DNA of 64,000 bases. Source: Pseudomonas sp. ICMP22404 (GTDB lineage Bacteria; Pseudomonadota; Gammaproteobacteria; Pseudomonadales; Pseudomonadaceae). Position numbers and translations under genes: made by a program. The DNA is taken from the NCBI RefSeq assembly GCF_006227205.1, contig NZ_VCNG01000020.1:62001-126000 (forward strand). The letters are read 5' to 3'. Below, piece by piece: positions 1-7,433 of the stretch. The stretch's first letter is position 1. The number at the start of each line of letters is the position of its first letter. The notes under the pieces are model-generated. The model had not been told where the DNA came from and ran no database searches. It saw nothing but the letters and a program-made list of their open reading frames with translations.

Positions 1-146
1 GCGCGCAATCGGTTGAGGGCCGAACTGATAGCGGGTTGGCCCAGGAACAGTTTTTCCGCCGCCCGTGTCACATTGCGCTCAAGCATCAGCGTTTCGAAAA
101 CCACCATCAGGTTGATGTCAGCCTTGCGCAATTCGTTGCGGTTCAT
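1..146 (-). CDS. LysR-family transcriptional regulator, N-terminal part (cut by window edge)
   Basis: The reverse strand reads from an ATG at 146 into the first 48 residues of a LysR-type regulator and runs off the window. The visible part begins MNRNELRKADINLMVVFETL and continues into the characteristic winged helix-turn-helix (NVTRAAEKLFLGQPAISSAL), with the usual pattern of Ala-Ala in the first helix and Gln-Pro-Ala-Ile-Ser at the start of the recognition helix. The effector domain lies outside the window, so target and ligand cannot be inferred. The gene diverges from the small YegP-like gene at 313. Confidence 0.9.
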   Translation of the reverse strand, partial: MNRNELRKADINLMVVFETLMLERNVTRAAEKLFLGQPAISSALNRLR

Positions 147-312
147 CCTTTGCTCCCGGTTCGAGTCAGTTCGAGCGAACGCTGTCATTATCGGCAATAT
201 CTCATAACCATTGGAAACGTATTTCCGATAGCGAAAACTTTCAGCTTGGCTAGGCTTTCGACGACATGTTCAAAAACATGTCTTGAATGAGTCAATCGCA
301 GGGAGCGAACCG

Positions 313-504
313 ATGTACTTTGAAATCTACAGACAGACCCGAGGCACCCAGAGCAGCGGAAAAGGCCAATGGCGCTGGCGCTTGCGCGCAGGTAACCACG
401 AAACGATCGCCAGCGGCGAATCCTATGTGAACAAGGCGGACTGCCTGCACGTCATCGGGTTGATCAAGAACGTCCAGGGCGAGACGCCAGTGAAGGAAAT
501 CTGA
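313..504 (+). CDS. YegP-like DUF1508 family small protein
   Basis: A 63-residue protein matching the DUF1508/YegP pattern: MYFEIYRQ, then a W-x-W-R-L-R-A-G-N core, then 'SGESYVNKADC', in which one small beta-alpha unit packs against its partner. An upstream in-frame ATG at 283 exists, but the ATG at 313 is preceded by GGGAGCGA at a proper distance and gives the family N-terminus, so I chose 313. Family members are small soluble proteins of unknown role; longer homologues carry two such units, this one carries one. It stands alone between the LysR and cupin genes. Confidence 0.8.
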   Translation: MYFEIYRQTRGTQSSGKGQWRWRLRAGNHETIASGESYVNKADCLHVIGLIKNVQGETPVKEI

Positions 505-603
505 CACAGCGTCACACCATAACGCCCATCAGCTGCTCCGCCAGGCCTGCCTGTCGAGCAGCTTGTTGCGGCCTCATCCAAGTACAACAGCGAGCATTGC
601 GCG

Positions 604-972
604 ATGGCTACCCATGATTCCCCTGTCAACTTTGCCCAGAAATACGCCCTGTTCCAGGATCAGTGGGCCCCTAAGGTCGTGGCTGAAATGAACGACTACC
701 AGTTCAAGGTCGCCCGGCTCGAAGGCGATTTCGTCTGGCATTCCCACGCCGACACCGATGAAACCTTCATCGTGCTGGAAGGCGAGCTTCGTATCGATTT
801 TCGCGACGGTGCGGTGACCATCGGCCCTGGCGAGATGTACGTCGTCAAGAAAGGCATCGAACACAAGCCCTGGGCCGCACAGGAAGTGAAAGTGCTGTTG
901 ATCGAACCGCGTGGGGTCATCAACACGGGGGAAACCCATGAGCGAACGGCGGACAACGATGTCTGGATCTGA
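604..972 (+). CDS. Single-domain cupin protein
   Basis: 122 residues forming one cupin barrel. Motif 1 is visible as WHSHADTDETFIVLEGEL (two His and a Glu, the usual metal ligands), and motif 2 as 'PGEMYVVKKGIEHKPWA' with the last metal-binding His. Such small cupins may be isomerases, dioxygenases or simple binding proteins; the substrate cannot be read from sequence. No neighbour suggests a pathway, and the next gene (amidase) is on the other strand with a 32-bp gap between the 3' ends. Confidence 0.85.
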   Translation: MATHDSPVNFAQKYALFQDQWAPKVVAEMNDYQFKVARLEGDFVWHSHADTDETFIVLEGELRIDFRDGAVTIGPGEMYVVKKGIEHKPWAAQEVKVLLIEPRGVINTGETHERTADNDVWI

Positions 973-1004
973 GATCGATCTCCGCACGCTCATCGGAGGG
1001 CGAA

Positions 1005-2483
1005 TCAACCTTTCGGTGCGTGCTCCGTAGGGGACGTTGCTTGGGTATCCCGATCTCCCGCCCACACGGTCGGTCGTCGGCCGCGCCAGGGCATCGCACG
1101 TTCCAGCTGTGCGGCCAGTTGCAGCAGCAGGTCTTCACGACCGTAACCCGTTCCGAATTGCAGCCCGATAGGCAGGCCGCTCCGCGTGTCATGGACCAGG
1201 GGCACGGACATGGCCGGACAACCGCTGACGTTGAATACCGCGGTGAACGGCGAGTAGTTGAATACCCGGGCCATCCACTCGCGCCCGCTGAGTAACTCCT
1301 GTCCGGCGTTGTACTCCCCGATCAACGGGGCGACGTCTGGCAGCGTGGGCGTCAGCAACACGTCGTACTCGGTGAGCACCTGCCCCATGTGCCGGGTCAC
1401 CAGATTCCTATTGTGCATCGCACCCAGCAACTGCATGGCGCTCAAGTCTTGGCCCATGCGGTACAAGGCCAGGGTAGCCGGCTCCAGGGTGCTGGCATCG
1501 ATCGGGCGTCCGGTCGCGCTTGCGAGGGCGTCGATCCAGGCTGCGGTATTGCTGGACCAGAAGCAGGCATTGAGGTCGACGAATGCTTCCCAGCTCAGTC
1601 CGATGTCCGCAGGTACGGGAATGACCCGATGTCCGAGGGTTTCAAGCAACTTGCACACCCGGTCGAGGGCTTCATCCACTGCGGGTGCGTTCAACTGGCC
1701 GTTCAAGGCCCGATGCTGCACGGCAATGCGCAGGGGGCCGGGGTCGCGATTCAACAAGGCGGCATAGGGTCCGGCAGGGGGCGCTACGTGGAACGGGTCG
1801 CCCACGGCGGGACCGTGCAGACAGTCCAGCAAGGCCGCGGTGTCCCGCACCGTCCGGCTCAACACACCGTGCACCGCCAACCCGGACCACACTTCGTCAA
1901 CATAGGGGCCCATGGGCAGACGGCCACGACCTGGCTTGAGACCGAACAGGCCAGTGGACGCGGCGGGCACGCGAATGGAGCCGCCGCCATCGGTGGCATG
2001 GGCGACGGGAACCGCTCCAGCCGCCACCGCAGCGGCCGAGCCGCCACTTGAACCACCCGCGCTGCGCGCCAGATCCCAGGGATTACGAGTCGGTCCATCT
2101 ACACGATTCTCGGTGGTGGTACTGGCAGCGAGTTCCGGCGTGGTGGTGCGCCCCAGGGGCAACAGGCCTGCCCGACGCAACCGCAGCATCAATTCGGAAT
2201 CCTCAGGGGCAACGCACCCCGCAGCCAGACGGCTGCCCAATTCATTACGACGATTGCGCACGGTCAACCCCAGGTCCTTGACTAGCAAGGGCACGCCAAA
2301 AAAAGGCCCCGACTGAGGTTCTGGCTCATCCTCCCAAACCTCGATGACCGCGTTGATACGGGGATTGACGGCATCGATGGCCGCTAACGCGGCGCTGCGC
2401 ACCTGCTCCTGGCTGACCTGGCGATCCCTGATCAACTGCGCCAGACCTACAGCGTCCTGTTCGACGTATTCAAAGCGATTCAT
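1005..2483 (-). CDS. Amidase (amidase signature family)
   Basis: A 492-residue cytosolic amidase. The Ser-cisSer-Lys triad is plain: Lys69 in PLLVKDLGL, Ser145 in SAGGSSGGSAAAV and Ser169 in DGGGSIRVPA, with the 24-residue Ser-Ser spacing typical of the family. The open frame extends upstream past the start, but the ATG at 2483 (MNRFEYVEQD) lies just downstream of an AGGAGGT ribosome site and abuts the regulatory region shared with the divergent TetR gene. The substrate is an amide that cannot be specified from sequence. The amidase is probably controlled by the divergent TetR regulator through the operator array at 2504-2557. Confidence 0.9.
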   Translation of the reverse strand: MNRFEYVEQDAVGLAQLIRDRQVSQEQVRSAALAAIDAVNPRINAVIEVWEDEPEPQSGPFFGVPLLVKDLGLTVRNRRNELGSRLAAGCVAPEDSELMLRLRRAGLLPLGRTTTPELAASTTTENRVDGPTRNPWDLARSAGGSSGGSAAAVAAGAVPVAHATDGGGSIRVPAASTGLFGLKPGRGRLPMGPYVDEVWSGLAVHGVLSRTVRDTAALLDCLHGPAVGDPFHVAPPAGPYAALLNRDPGPLRIAVQHRALNGQLNAPAVDEALDRVCKLLETLGHRVIPVPADIGLSWEAFVDLNACFWSSNTAAWIDALASATGRPIDASTLEPATLALYRMGQDLSAMQLLGAMHNRNLVTRHMGQVLTEYDVLLTPTLPDVAPLIGEYNAGQELLSGREWMARVFNYSPFTAVFNVSGCPAMSVPLVHDTRSGLPIGLQFGTGYGREDLLLQLAAQLERAMPWRGRRPTVWAGDRDTQATSPTEHAPKG

Positions 2484-2503
2484 ATGACCTCCTACCCAGA
2501 CAT

Positions 2504-2557
2504 ATACCACATAGTATCGAGCGATACTGTTTGGTATCATGCAATACCGTGTAGTAT
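2504..2557. promoter_or_regulatory. Triple operator array between amidase and TetR genes
   Basis: The intergenic DNA contains three consecutive ATAC-N6-GTAT inverted repeats (2504-2517, 2524-2537, 2544-2557), each separated from the next by exactly 6 bp. The half-sites therefore recur every 10 bp, about one helical turn, over 54 bp. This is the expected position for autoregulation of the TetR gene and control of the divergent amidase. The pattern is read directly from sequence; the identity of the binding protein is inferred. Confidence 0.75.
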
Positions 2558-2594
2558 TCATGTCAAGCGAAAATCTCAATCCTCGGAGAACACG

Positions 2595-3209
2595 TTGAAG
2601 CTCATTCACCCCGAACGCATCGCGCAATTGCCGCCGCGTGAACGCATCATTGATGCCGCGCATGCGCTGTTTGTCGAACAAGGCATTACCCGGGTGACCG
2701 TGGATGCCATCGCCGCCCTCGCCGGCTCGACCAAAATGACCCTGTACAGGCATTTCGAAACCAAGGATGTGCTGGTGCTGGAATGGCTGCGTCTGCTCAC
2801 CGCCCAGTACAGCCGGGTGCTCGATGACCTCGCGACGCAATGGCCAGGCCAGCCGATCCAGCAACTGCTGGGTTTCAGCCAATTTATCGCGCAGGATCTG
2901 GCTCGCGCCGGCTACCGCGGCTGCTCCTTCACCAATTGCCTGGCCGAACTGGCCGACCCCCAGCATCCGGCGCGGCAACTGATCGAGGCGCACAAGCAAC
3001 GTCAGTACCAGCGGCTGGTCGCTCTGTGCCAGGAGGCGAAGTTGCCCGACGCCCAAGCCATCGCCTGCGAGCTGACATTCCTGCTTGAAGGGGCCCAGGT
3101 TGTCGCCCAGAACAAGGGGGTGAGCAACGTGGCGGAACACCTGTTGCAGATGGTCGAAAAACGCCTTGGGATTGGGGCGCCGGACAGTCAGTCGTACTCG
3201 GCTTCCTGA
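2595..3209 (+). CDS. TetR-family transcriptional regulator
   Basis: A TetR repressor with the N-terminal helix-turn-helix in the order R-E-R-I-I-D-A-A, 'VTVDAIAALAGSTKMTLYRH', F-E-T-K-D, followed by a ligand-binding helical domain. The longest frame opens with ATG at 2484, but that would run translation through the operator array. A TTG at 2595 preceded by CGGAGAA gives a normal 204-residue protein beginning KLIHPERIAQLPPRER, so I prefer 2595 with an unusual TTG start. The gene diverges from the amidase and overlaps the 3' end of the PhyH gene by 22 bp in convergent orientation. Confidence 0.85.
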   Translation: MKLIHPERIAQLPPRERIIDAAHALFVEQGITRVTVDAIAALAGSTKMTLYRHFETKDVLVLEWLRLLTAQYSRVLDDLATQWPGQPIQQLLGFSQFIAQDLARAGYRGCSFTNCLAELADPQHPARQLIEAHKQRQYQRLVALCQEAKLPDAQAIACELTFLLEGAQVVAQNKGVSNVAEHLLQMVEKRLGIGAPDSQSYSAS

Positions 3210-3958
3210 TGTTCGCCCAACAGGCGCCGCTGACGAGGTGACGCGGCCGCCAGCACGGCCGGGTTGAATTGCCAGTGCAGGTAAGGCGAAAACTTCTGCG
3301 CCACCATGCGTCGGCCATAGTGCACTTGCAGCAGGTAACGCGTGCGGTCGGCAGTCCGGTTGTCGCTGCCTGCATGCCATAACTCGCTGCGCAGCACCAG
3401 CACATCGCCAGCCCGACACAACATCGGCTGCGCGGCATGCCCCAACCACTGGCTTTCACCCGCCACAGGCGCCCGCCCCGCCCGGTGGCTGCCGGGAATC
3501 ACCCGGGTTGGGCTCAAGTCGGCATCGATGTCATCGAGATAGAACTGCGCGGTACAGATCTGCATGGGCAACTCGAAGGCGGGGTCGGCCAAGAGACTCG
3601 CTGGCAGGGCCATCGGCAGGTAATCCAGGTGCAGCGGCGCCCCGATAAAACCGGGATGACACCGCCAGGCCGTCTGGCCGATGACATGACAATCATCCCC
3701 CAAGGCCGCCTCGGCCAGTTCGATCACCCCGTCCACCTCCAGAAATGGCAGCCAGAACGGGTCGCGGTTGAAAACGCATTTGTAATGATCGATGACACCG
3801 CTGTAATCCCAGTGCTGGGGTCTGAGCTGGTCGATTGCCTGGCGCAGTGCCCCGACTTGCGCAGCATTCAATACTGCCGGCAGCAGCACGAAACCGTCCT
3901 GATGCAGGGCCCGCAGGCGGTCGCGGGTGAGCGCCGCCTGGGACTTGCGGGTAGACAC
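3188..3958 (-). CDS. Phytanoyl-CoA dioxygenase (PhyH)-family oxygenase
   Basis: About 256 residues with the Fe(II)/2-oxoglutarate oxygenase facial triad visible: His110 and Asp112 in PLHLDYLP and the distal His195 in SELWHAGSDN, followed by arginines that could hold 2-oxoglutarate. The open frame extends to 4189 inside the upstream chemoreceptor gene, but similarity-like sequence begins at TRDRLRALHQDGFVLLPAVL, so a GTG at 3958 is the likeliest start (weak ribosome site). The substrate is unknown. It lies 13 bp downstream of the MCP stop and may be co-transcribed with it. Confidence 0.8.
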   Translation of the reverse strand: MSTRKSQAALTRDRLRALHQDGFVLLPAVLNAAQVGALRQAIDQLRPQHWDYSGVIDHYKCVFNRDPFWLPFLEVDGVIELAEAALGDDCHVIGQTAWRCHPGFIGAPLHLDYLPMALPASLLADPAFELPMQICTAQFYLDDIDADLSPTRVIPGSHRAGRAPVAGESQWLGHAAQPMLCRAGDVLVLRSELWHAGSDNRTADRTRYLLQVHYGRRMVAQKFSPYLHWQFNPAVLAAASPRQRRLLGEHQEAEYD

Positions 3959-3971
3959 GGCCGTGCCCGAC

Positions 3972-5606
3972 TCAGGTGCGGAAGCGGCCGGTGAGTTCCG
4001 CCAGGCTCTTCGACAGATTGGATAGCTGCCGGCTGGCCTGCATGCTCTGGGCGGAGTTCTCTGCCGCTTCGTTGGACAGGTCGCGGATGTCGGAGATGTT
4101 GCGGGCAATCTCCTCGGTGACGCTGCTCTGCTCTTCACAGGCGTTGGCAATCTGCGCGGCCATGTCGTTGATCCGCTGTATCGAGCCACTGGTGCCGCTG
4201 AGCACCTGATCGACGCCCGCGGCGCGCTCGACGCTGTCGCGAGCCTTGTCGCTGCCGGCCTGCATGGCTTGCACGGCCTTCGCCACGCCGCTCTGCAACC
4301 GCTCGATACGCACCTGGATGTCCTTGGTCGAGTCCTGGGTACGTGCCGCCAGGGCCCTGACTTCGTCGGCTACGACGGCAAAACCGCGGCCCTGCTCGCC
4401 AGCCCGCGCGGCCTCAATGGCAGCGTTCAGTGCCAGCAGGTTGGTCTGTTCGGCAATGCCTCGAATCACCTCGAGGACGGCACCGATGCTGGACGTTTCC
4501 TGGGCCAATGCGCCGATGGTGCCCGAGGCGCTCTCCACTTCCTGGGCCAGTTGGCGGATCGAATCCACGGTGCTGCTGACCACCTCGGCGCCGTCGCGGG
4601 ACTGGCTGCTGGCTTGTTTGGCGGCGTCCGAGGCATTCACGGCGCTGTGCGCCACCTCATGCACGGCCGCGCTCATCTGGGTGGCGGCGGTACTGACCTG
4701 ATCGAGCGCTGCATGTTCGCTGCTGATCAGTTGATCATTGGTCGCGGCCATACTGGCCATGGTGCGGGCCGCAGCATCGACCTCCCCGGTCACCCGGCCC
4801 ACCTCGGCAATCAGCGGCTGGAGCTTGTCGAGGAAACGGTTGAAAGCACTGCCAAGCTGCCCCAACTCGTCAGCCGAACGCACTTCAAGGCGCCCCTTCA
4901 AATCACCGCCGCCCTCGGCAATCTGCTCGACGCGGTGAAGCAATCGACGCATCGGGCGCAACACCACCAGCGGCAGGGCAAAAACCAGCAGGATGCACCC
5001 GAGCAGGCCGATCAGCAAAATGCCGCCCTGTTGCCGCCCCACCGCTTCGCCATGGTCGATCGCCGCCTGCCCCTCGTTAAGCGACGCCTGGTCTTCCAGC
5101 TCGCCCAGCTTGTCGATGGCATCGCGCATGGTGTCGAACCGCTTTTCGCCGTCGCCGAAACTCAGGGCGCTGGCCGCCTGCGGATTGGTCGCGGCCTGCT
5201 CGACCACTTGTCGCGACAGCTGTGCCCACTGGGCAAAACTGTCATCGAACTGTTTGACCAGCGCCAGTGCATCGGCCCCCGGCTGCATCGCTGCGTACTT
5301 GTGCACGCGATCATAGGCCTGCTTCAGATTCTCGGCATGGCTGGTGCGCAGTGCTTGCACATGATCGCCCGCATTGCCGACAAGCAGGCTGCGCTCGGCC
5401 ACAAACGCCTGGTAGAGATCCCGGTCGGCATTGAGCAGCAGGCTGATGGCCGGCAGATAACGCTTGGTCAATTCCGTACTGGAGTCAGTCACCTGATCGA
5501 TGCCACGCACGCCCGACCAGCCCATCAACACCAACAGCAACGCCAGAAAAGCGATTGGCAAGGTGATTTTCCAGCGAAAGCCCAGGTCGGCAAAGAACCG
5601 CAGCAT
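3972..5606 (-). CDS. Methyl-accepting chemotaxis protein
   Basis: 544 residues with classic chemoreceptor layout: cytoplasmic N-terminus, TM1 near 12-33 (KITLPIAFLALLLVLMGW), a roughly 160-residue helical periplasmic sensor, TM2 near 195-217, HAMP to about 270, then a long coiled-coil signalling domain. The kinase-control tip is near 382-410 with the conserved EQTNLLALNAAIEAARAGEQ stretch. The sensor is all-helical (four-helix-bundle-like), not a Cache domain, and its ligand is unknown. A perfect 15-bp palindrome lies 58 bp upstream of the start codon. Confidence 0.93.
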   Translation of the reverse strand: MLRFFADLGFRWKITLPIAFLALLLVLMGWSGVRGIDQVTDSSTELTKRYLPAISLLLNADRDLYQAFVAERSLLVGNAGDHVQALRTSHAENLKQAYDRVHKYAAMQPGADALALVKQFDDSFAQWAQLSRQVVEQAATNPQAASALSFGDGEKRFDTMRDAIDKLGELEDQASLNEGQAAIDHGEAVGRQQGGILLIGLLGCILLVFALPLVVLRPMRRLLHRVEQIAEGGGDLKGRLEVRSADELGQLGSAFNRFLDKLQPLIAEVGRVTGEVDAAARTMASMAATNDQLISSEHAALDQVSTAATQMSAAVHEVAHSAVNASDAAKQASSQSRDGAEVVSSTVDSIRQLAQEVESASGTIGALAQETSSIGAVLEVIRGIAEQTNLLALNAAIEAARAGEQGRGFAVVADEVRALAARTQDSTKDIQVRIERLQSGVAKAVQAMQAGSDKARDSVERAAGVDQVLSGTSGSIQRINDMAAQIANACEEQSSVTEEIARNISDIRDLSNEAAENSAQSMQASRQLSNLSKSLAELTGRFRT

Positions 5607-5663
5607 GGGAACTACTCCTTTTACGGGGTTTGATTTGCCTATCGGCAGGCATACCTTGAGATA

Positions 5664-5678
5664 TAGACCATTGGTCTA
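5664..5678. promoter_or_regulatory. Perfect palindrome upstream of the chemoreceptor gene
   Basis: TAGACCA-T-TGGTCTA, a perfect 7+1+7 inverted repeat in the 119-bp gap between the MCP start and the end of the halovibrin-like cluster. Its spacing from the MCP start (58 bp) fits an operator overlapping a promoter. Similar TGGTC/GACCA half-sites are bound by several GntR-family repressors, but no such regulator is encoded nearby. Confidence 0.55.
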
Positions 5679-5725
5679 ATTGTCACAAAGAAGTGACATG
5701 CCCGTTGCGGATTAAACGCAAGCGT

Positions 5726-7348
5726 CTACTGCCCATGTTCCTCGAACCAGGCCTTCGTGGATTCGGCGCTCATGAGCGACACCGGTGGGGGACAACTGTC
5801 ATCCAGGCACTGGTCATCGGGTATGAAGGTAAATATCTGACCGTCGGTGGCGTCCAATCGCAGGTGCACGATCGGCCAGAAACGCCCCGTTGTCTTGAAA
5901 TAGTCATCCTGGATATAACGGGCTCCCGCGCGCCCATCCCCCGGGTTGTATGCCACCCCATAGAACAAGGCATCGATCGGCAGGCGCTCGGGAATGCGCT
6001 GCTCCCATGGGACCAGAACGAACTCGTTCCAATGGTAAGGCGGATGGGCATATGTATTGCGAAGGTCGAGCAGCACCTGAACCATATGCACCGAAGGGAG
6101 GAAACTGCAGGAGTTATACGGCGTCGTGGAATACCAGTACAGCCAGCTTTCCACGCTGTCGACTCCCAGGGTCGTGCATTCCATGCGCCCGGTACAGGCC
6201 TCGTTCAGCGCGCCCGTGTAACCATCGAATGGATAGAGGCAGCGCACCGTCAGTGGATTAGACGTCGGCGCGTCCAGCGCCTTGAACAATAAACCTTGAG
6301 GCCAAGCCGGCAACGACATCGCGGCGTCGGCCCGGACATAACTGGCGGAGACACCATTGATGCTTTCCGATCGGGGACTGGGGTTCCATGATTGAAACGC
6401 GGAGGTCGACTCAGTCCCTCTCAATACCACCCCATTGCAATAGAACGGCGCGCGCCCATCCGGACAGGTGGTGGCCGTATCGAAATAACGCGCATTCAAC
6501 CGCTGGGCCACTTCATAACCGACATACAACTGATCCTGCAAATTGAAACCGAACACGATCCCCTCGGCGCCCGCCAGATCCAATCGCAGAATCGGCAGCC
6601 ATTGACCCGTAGCCGCGTGATAGTCGCGCTGGTTGCGTTGGGCCACCCGCAGTCCGCCGGACCGGGATGTGTCGTAGAACAATGCTTGCACGGGCACCTG
6701 CCCCGGCACCTCGGCGTTCCAGTTACGGATCTGCAATTGGTTGGGCTGGGTCACCCAACTGCCGCCCAATTGCTCATGGGCCAACAGGCTGGCACGAAAC
6801 TGCGCCGCGATCCGGCTGCTCAGCGAGCATTGCAAAGCCGGTTGCTGGCCTTGCTGCTGGAAGTGCGTCAACCAGCCCGCCGCATCACTCACGCCCAATG
6901 CCGCGCAGGACCCCGGATCATCCGCCGTACCTCCGGTTCCGCATCCATAATTGCCTTGAATCGACGCCACCAGCGGATAGGCGCAGAGCACGTCCACCGA
7001 TTTGCCCTGGCTGATGGCCGTGAACGGATCACTGAAGACCATGCCGCTGTCCTGGGTCAGGCTACGGATGCCCTGGTCGCTGCGAAGATAGGAGAAACTG
7101 CGGGCGCCCAGGGCGATGGCGCTGTCTGTATGTTCCCAGAACCGGATCGGCAATCCACTCATCAGGCCACTGACCAGCACGCCGCTACAGAAATACGCGG
7201 CCTGGTTGCCGGGGCACGCCTGAGGGGTGCTGCTATAGCGGGTATTGAGCAACTGAGCGACTTCCGGTCCGGTTGCTGCGTGGGCCGTTACTCCCAACAG
7301 GATCAAGACCAGATACAGGAACTTGCCAAACAGAAGACGCCGTTTCAT
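5726..7348 (-). CDS. Secreted two-domain halovibrin (HvnA)-like protein, copy 1
   Basis: 540 residues beginning with a Sec signal peptide (KRRLLFGK, then a hydrophobic stretch ending THAHA-like at residue 24). The mature part is an internal duplication. Two ~250-residue units each start E-V-A-Q-x-L-N-x-R-Y, carry a Cys-rich F-Y/F-C-x-G-V-x-L-x-G segment, and end with P-(I/V)-x-A-L-F-Y and (R/D)DY-x-x-TG-(R/Q)-x-x-PI-x-x-L-x-L. From memory of the family this resembles halovibrin HvnA, a secreted NAD-glycohydrolase of Vibrio fischeri with Pseudomonas homologues; that assignment is family recall, not shown by catalytic residues. It is the last gene of a six-gene run, with a GGAGG site before the ATG. 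Confidence 0.6.
   Translation of the reverse strand: MKRRLLFGKFLYLVLILLGVTAHAATGPEVAQLLNTRYSSTPQACPGNQAAYFCSGVLVSGLMSGLPIRFWEHTDSAIALGARSFSYLRSDQGIRSLTQDSGMVFSDPFTAISQGKSVDVLCAYPLVASIQGNYGCGTGGTADDPGSCAALGVSDAAGWLTHFQQQGQQPALQCSLSSRIAAQFRASLLAHEQLGGSWVTQPNQLQIRNWNAEVPGQVPVQALFYDTSRSGGLRVAQRNQRDYHAATGQWLPILRLDLAGAEGIVFGFNLQDQLYVGYEVAQRLNARYFDTATTCPDGRAPFYCNGVVLRGTESTSAFQSWNPSPRSESINGVSASYVRADAAMSLPAWPQGLLFKALDAPTSNPLTVRCLYPFDGYTGALNEACTGRMECTTLGVDSVESWLYWYSTTPYNSCSFLPSVHMVQVLLDLRNTYAHPPYHWNEFVLVPWEQRIPERLPIDALFYGVAYNPGDGRAGARYIQDDYFKTTGRFWPIVHLRLDATDGQIFTFIPDDQCLDDSCPPPVSLMSAESTKAWFEEHGQ
6493..7251 (-). repeat. Near-identical 0.76-kb segment, copy A (pairs with 8201-8959)
   Basis: From 6493 to about 7251 the sequence matches 8201-8959 at a constant offset of 1708 bp. 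By eye there are only a handful of differences (for example near 6515 and 6556). It encodes the whole first unit and the start of the second unit in halovibrin-like copies 1 and 2. Flanking parts of the same genes are clearly diverged. Confidence 0.9.
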
Positions 7349-7433
7349 GAAACCTCCTTGGCACAGGATTCATCAAGTCATGCAAAGCCCTGAACAGGGA
7401 CAGGTGGGATCGCGACTGAATGAAGCGACGTTG

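Noticed and set aside
2484..2594. N-terminal extension of the TetR regulator from the ATG at 2484
   Set aside because: It would translate the operator array and lacks a ribosome site; the TTG at 2595 behind CGGAGAA gives the family length.
2484..3449. Upstream extension of the amidase frame to 3449
   Set aside because: It overlaps the TetR and PhyH genes and the operators; the amidase family N-terminus begins at 2483.
4269..5633. 454-codon plus-strand frame opposite the chemoreceptor
   Set aside because: Composition is His/Gln/Arg-rich as expected from antisense of a GC-rich gene; the MCP on the other strand is certain.
6392..7393. 333-codon plus-strand frame across halovibrin-like copy 1 (similar frames at 8310-9047 and 9956-10657)
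   Set aside because: Antisense shadow of the minus-strand genes; no ribosome site and no protein family pattern, and it recurs only because the genes are paralogous.
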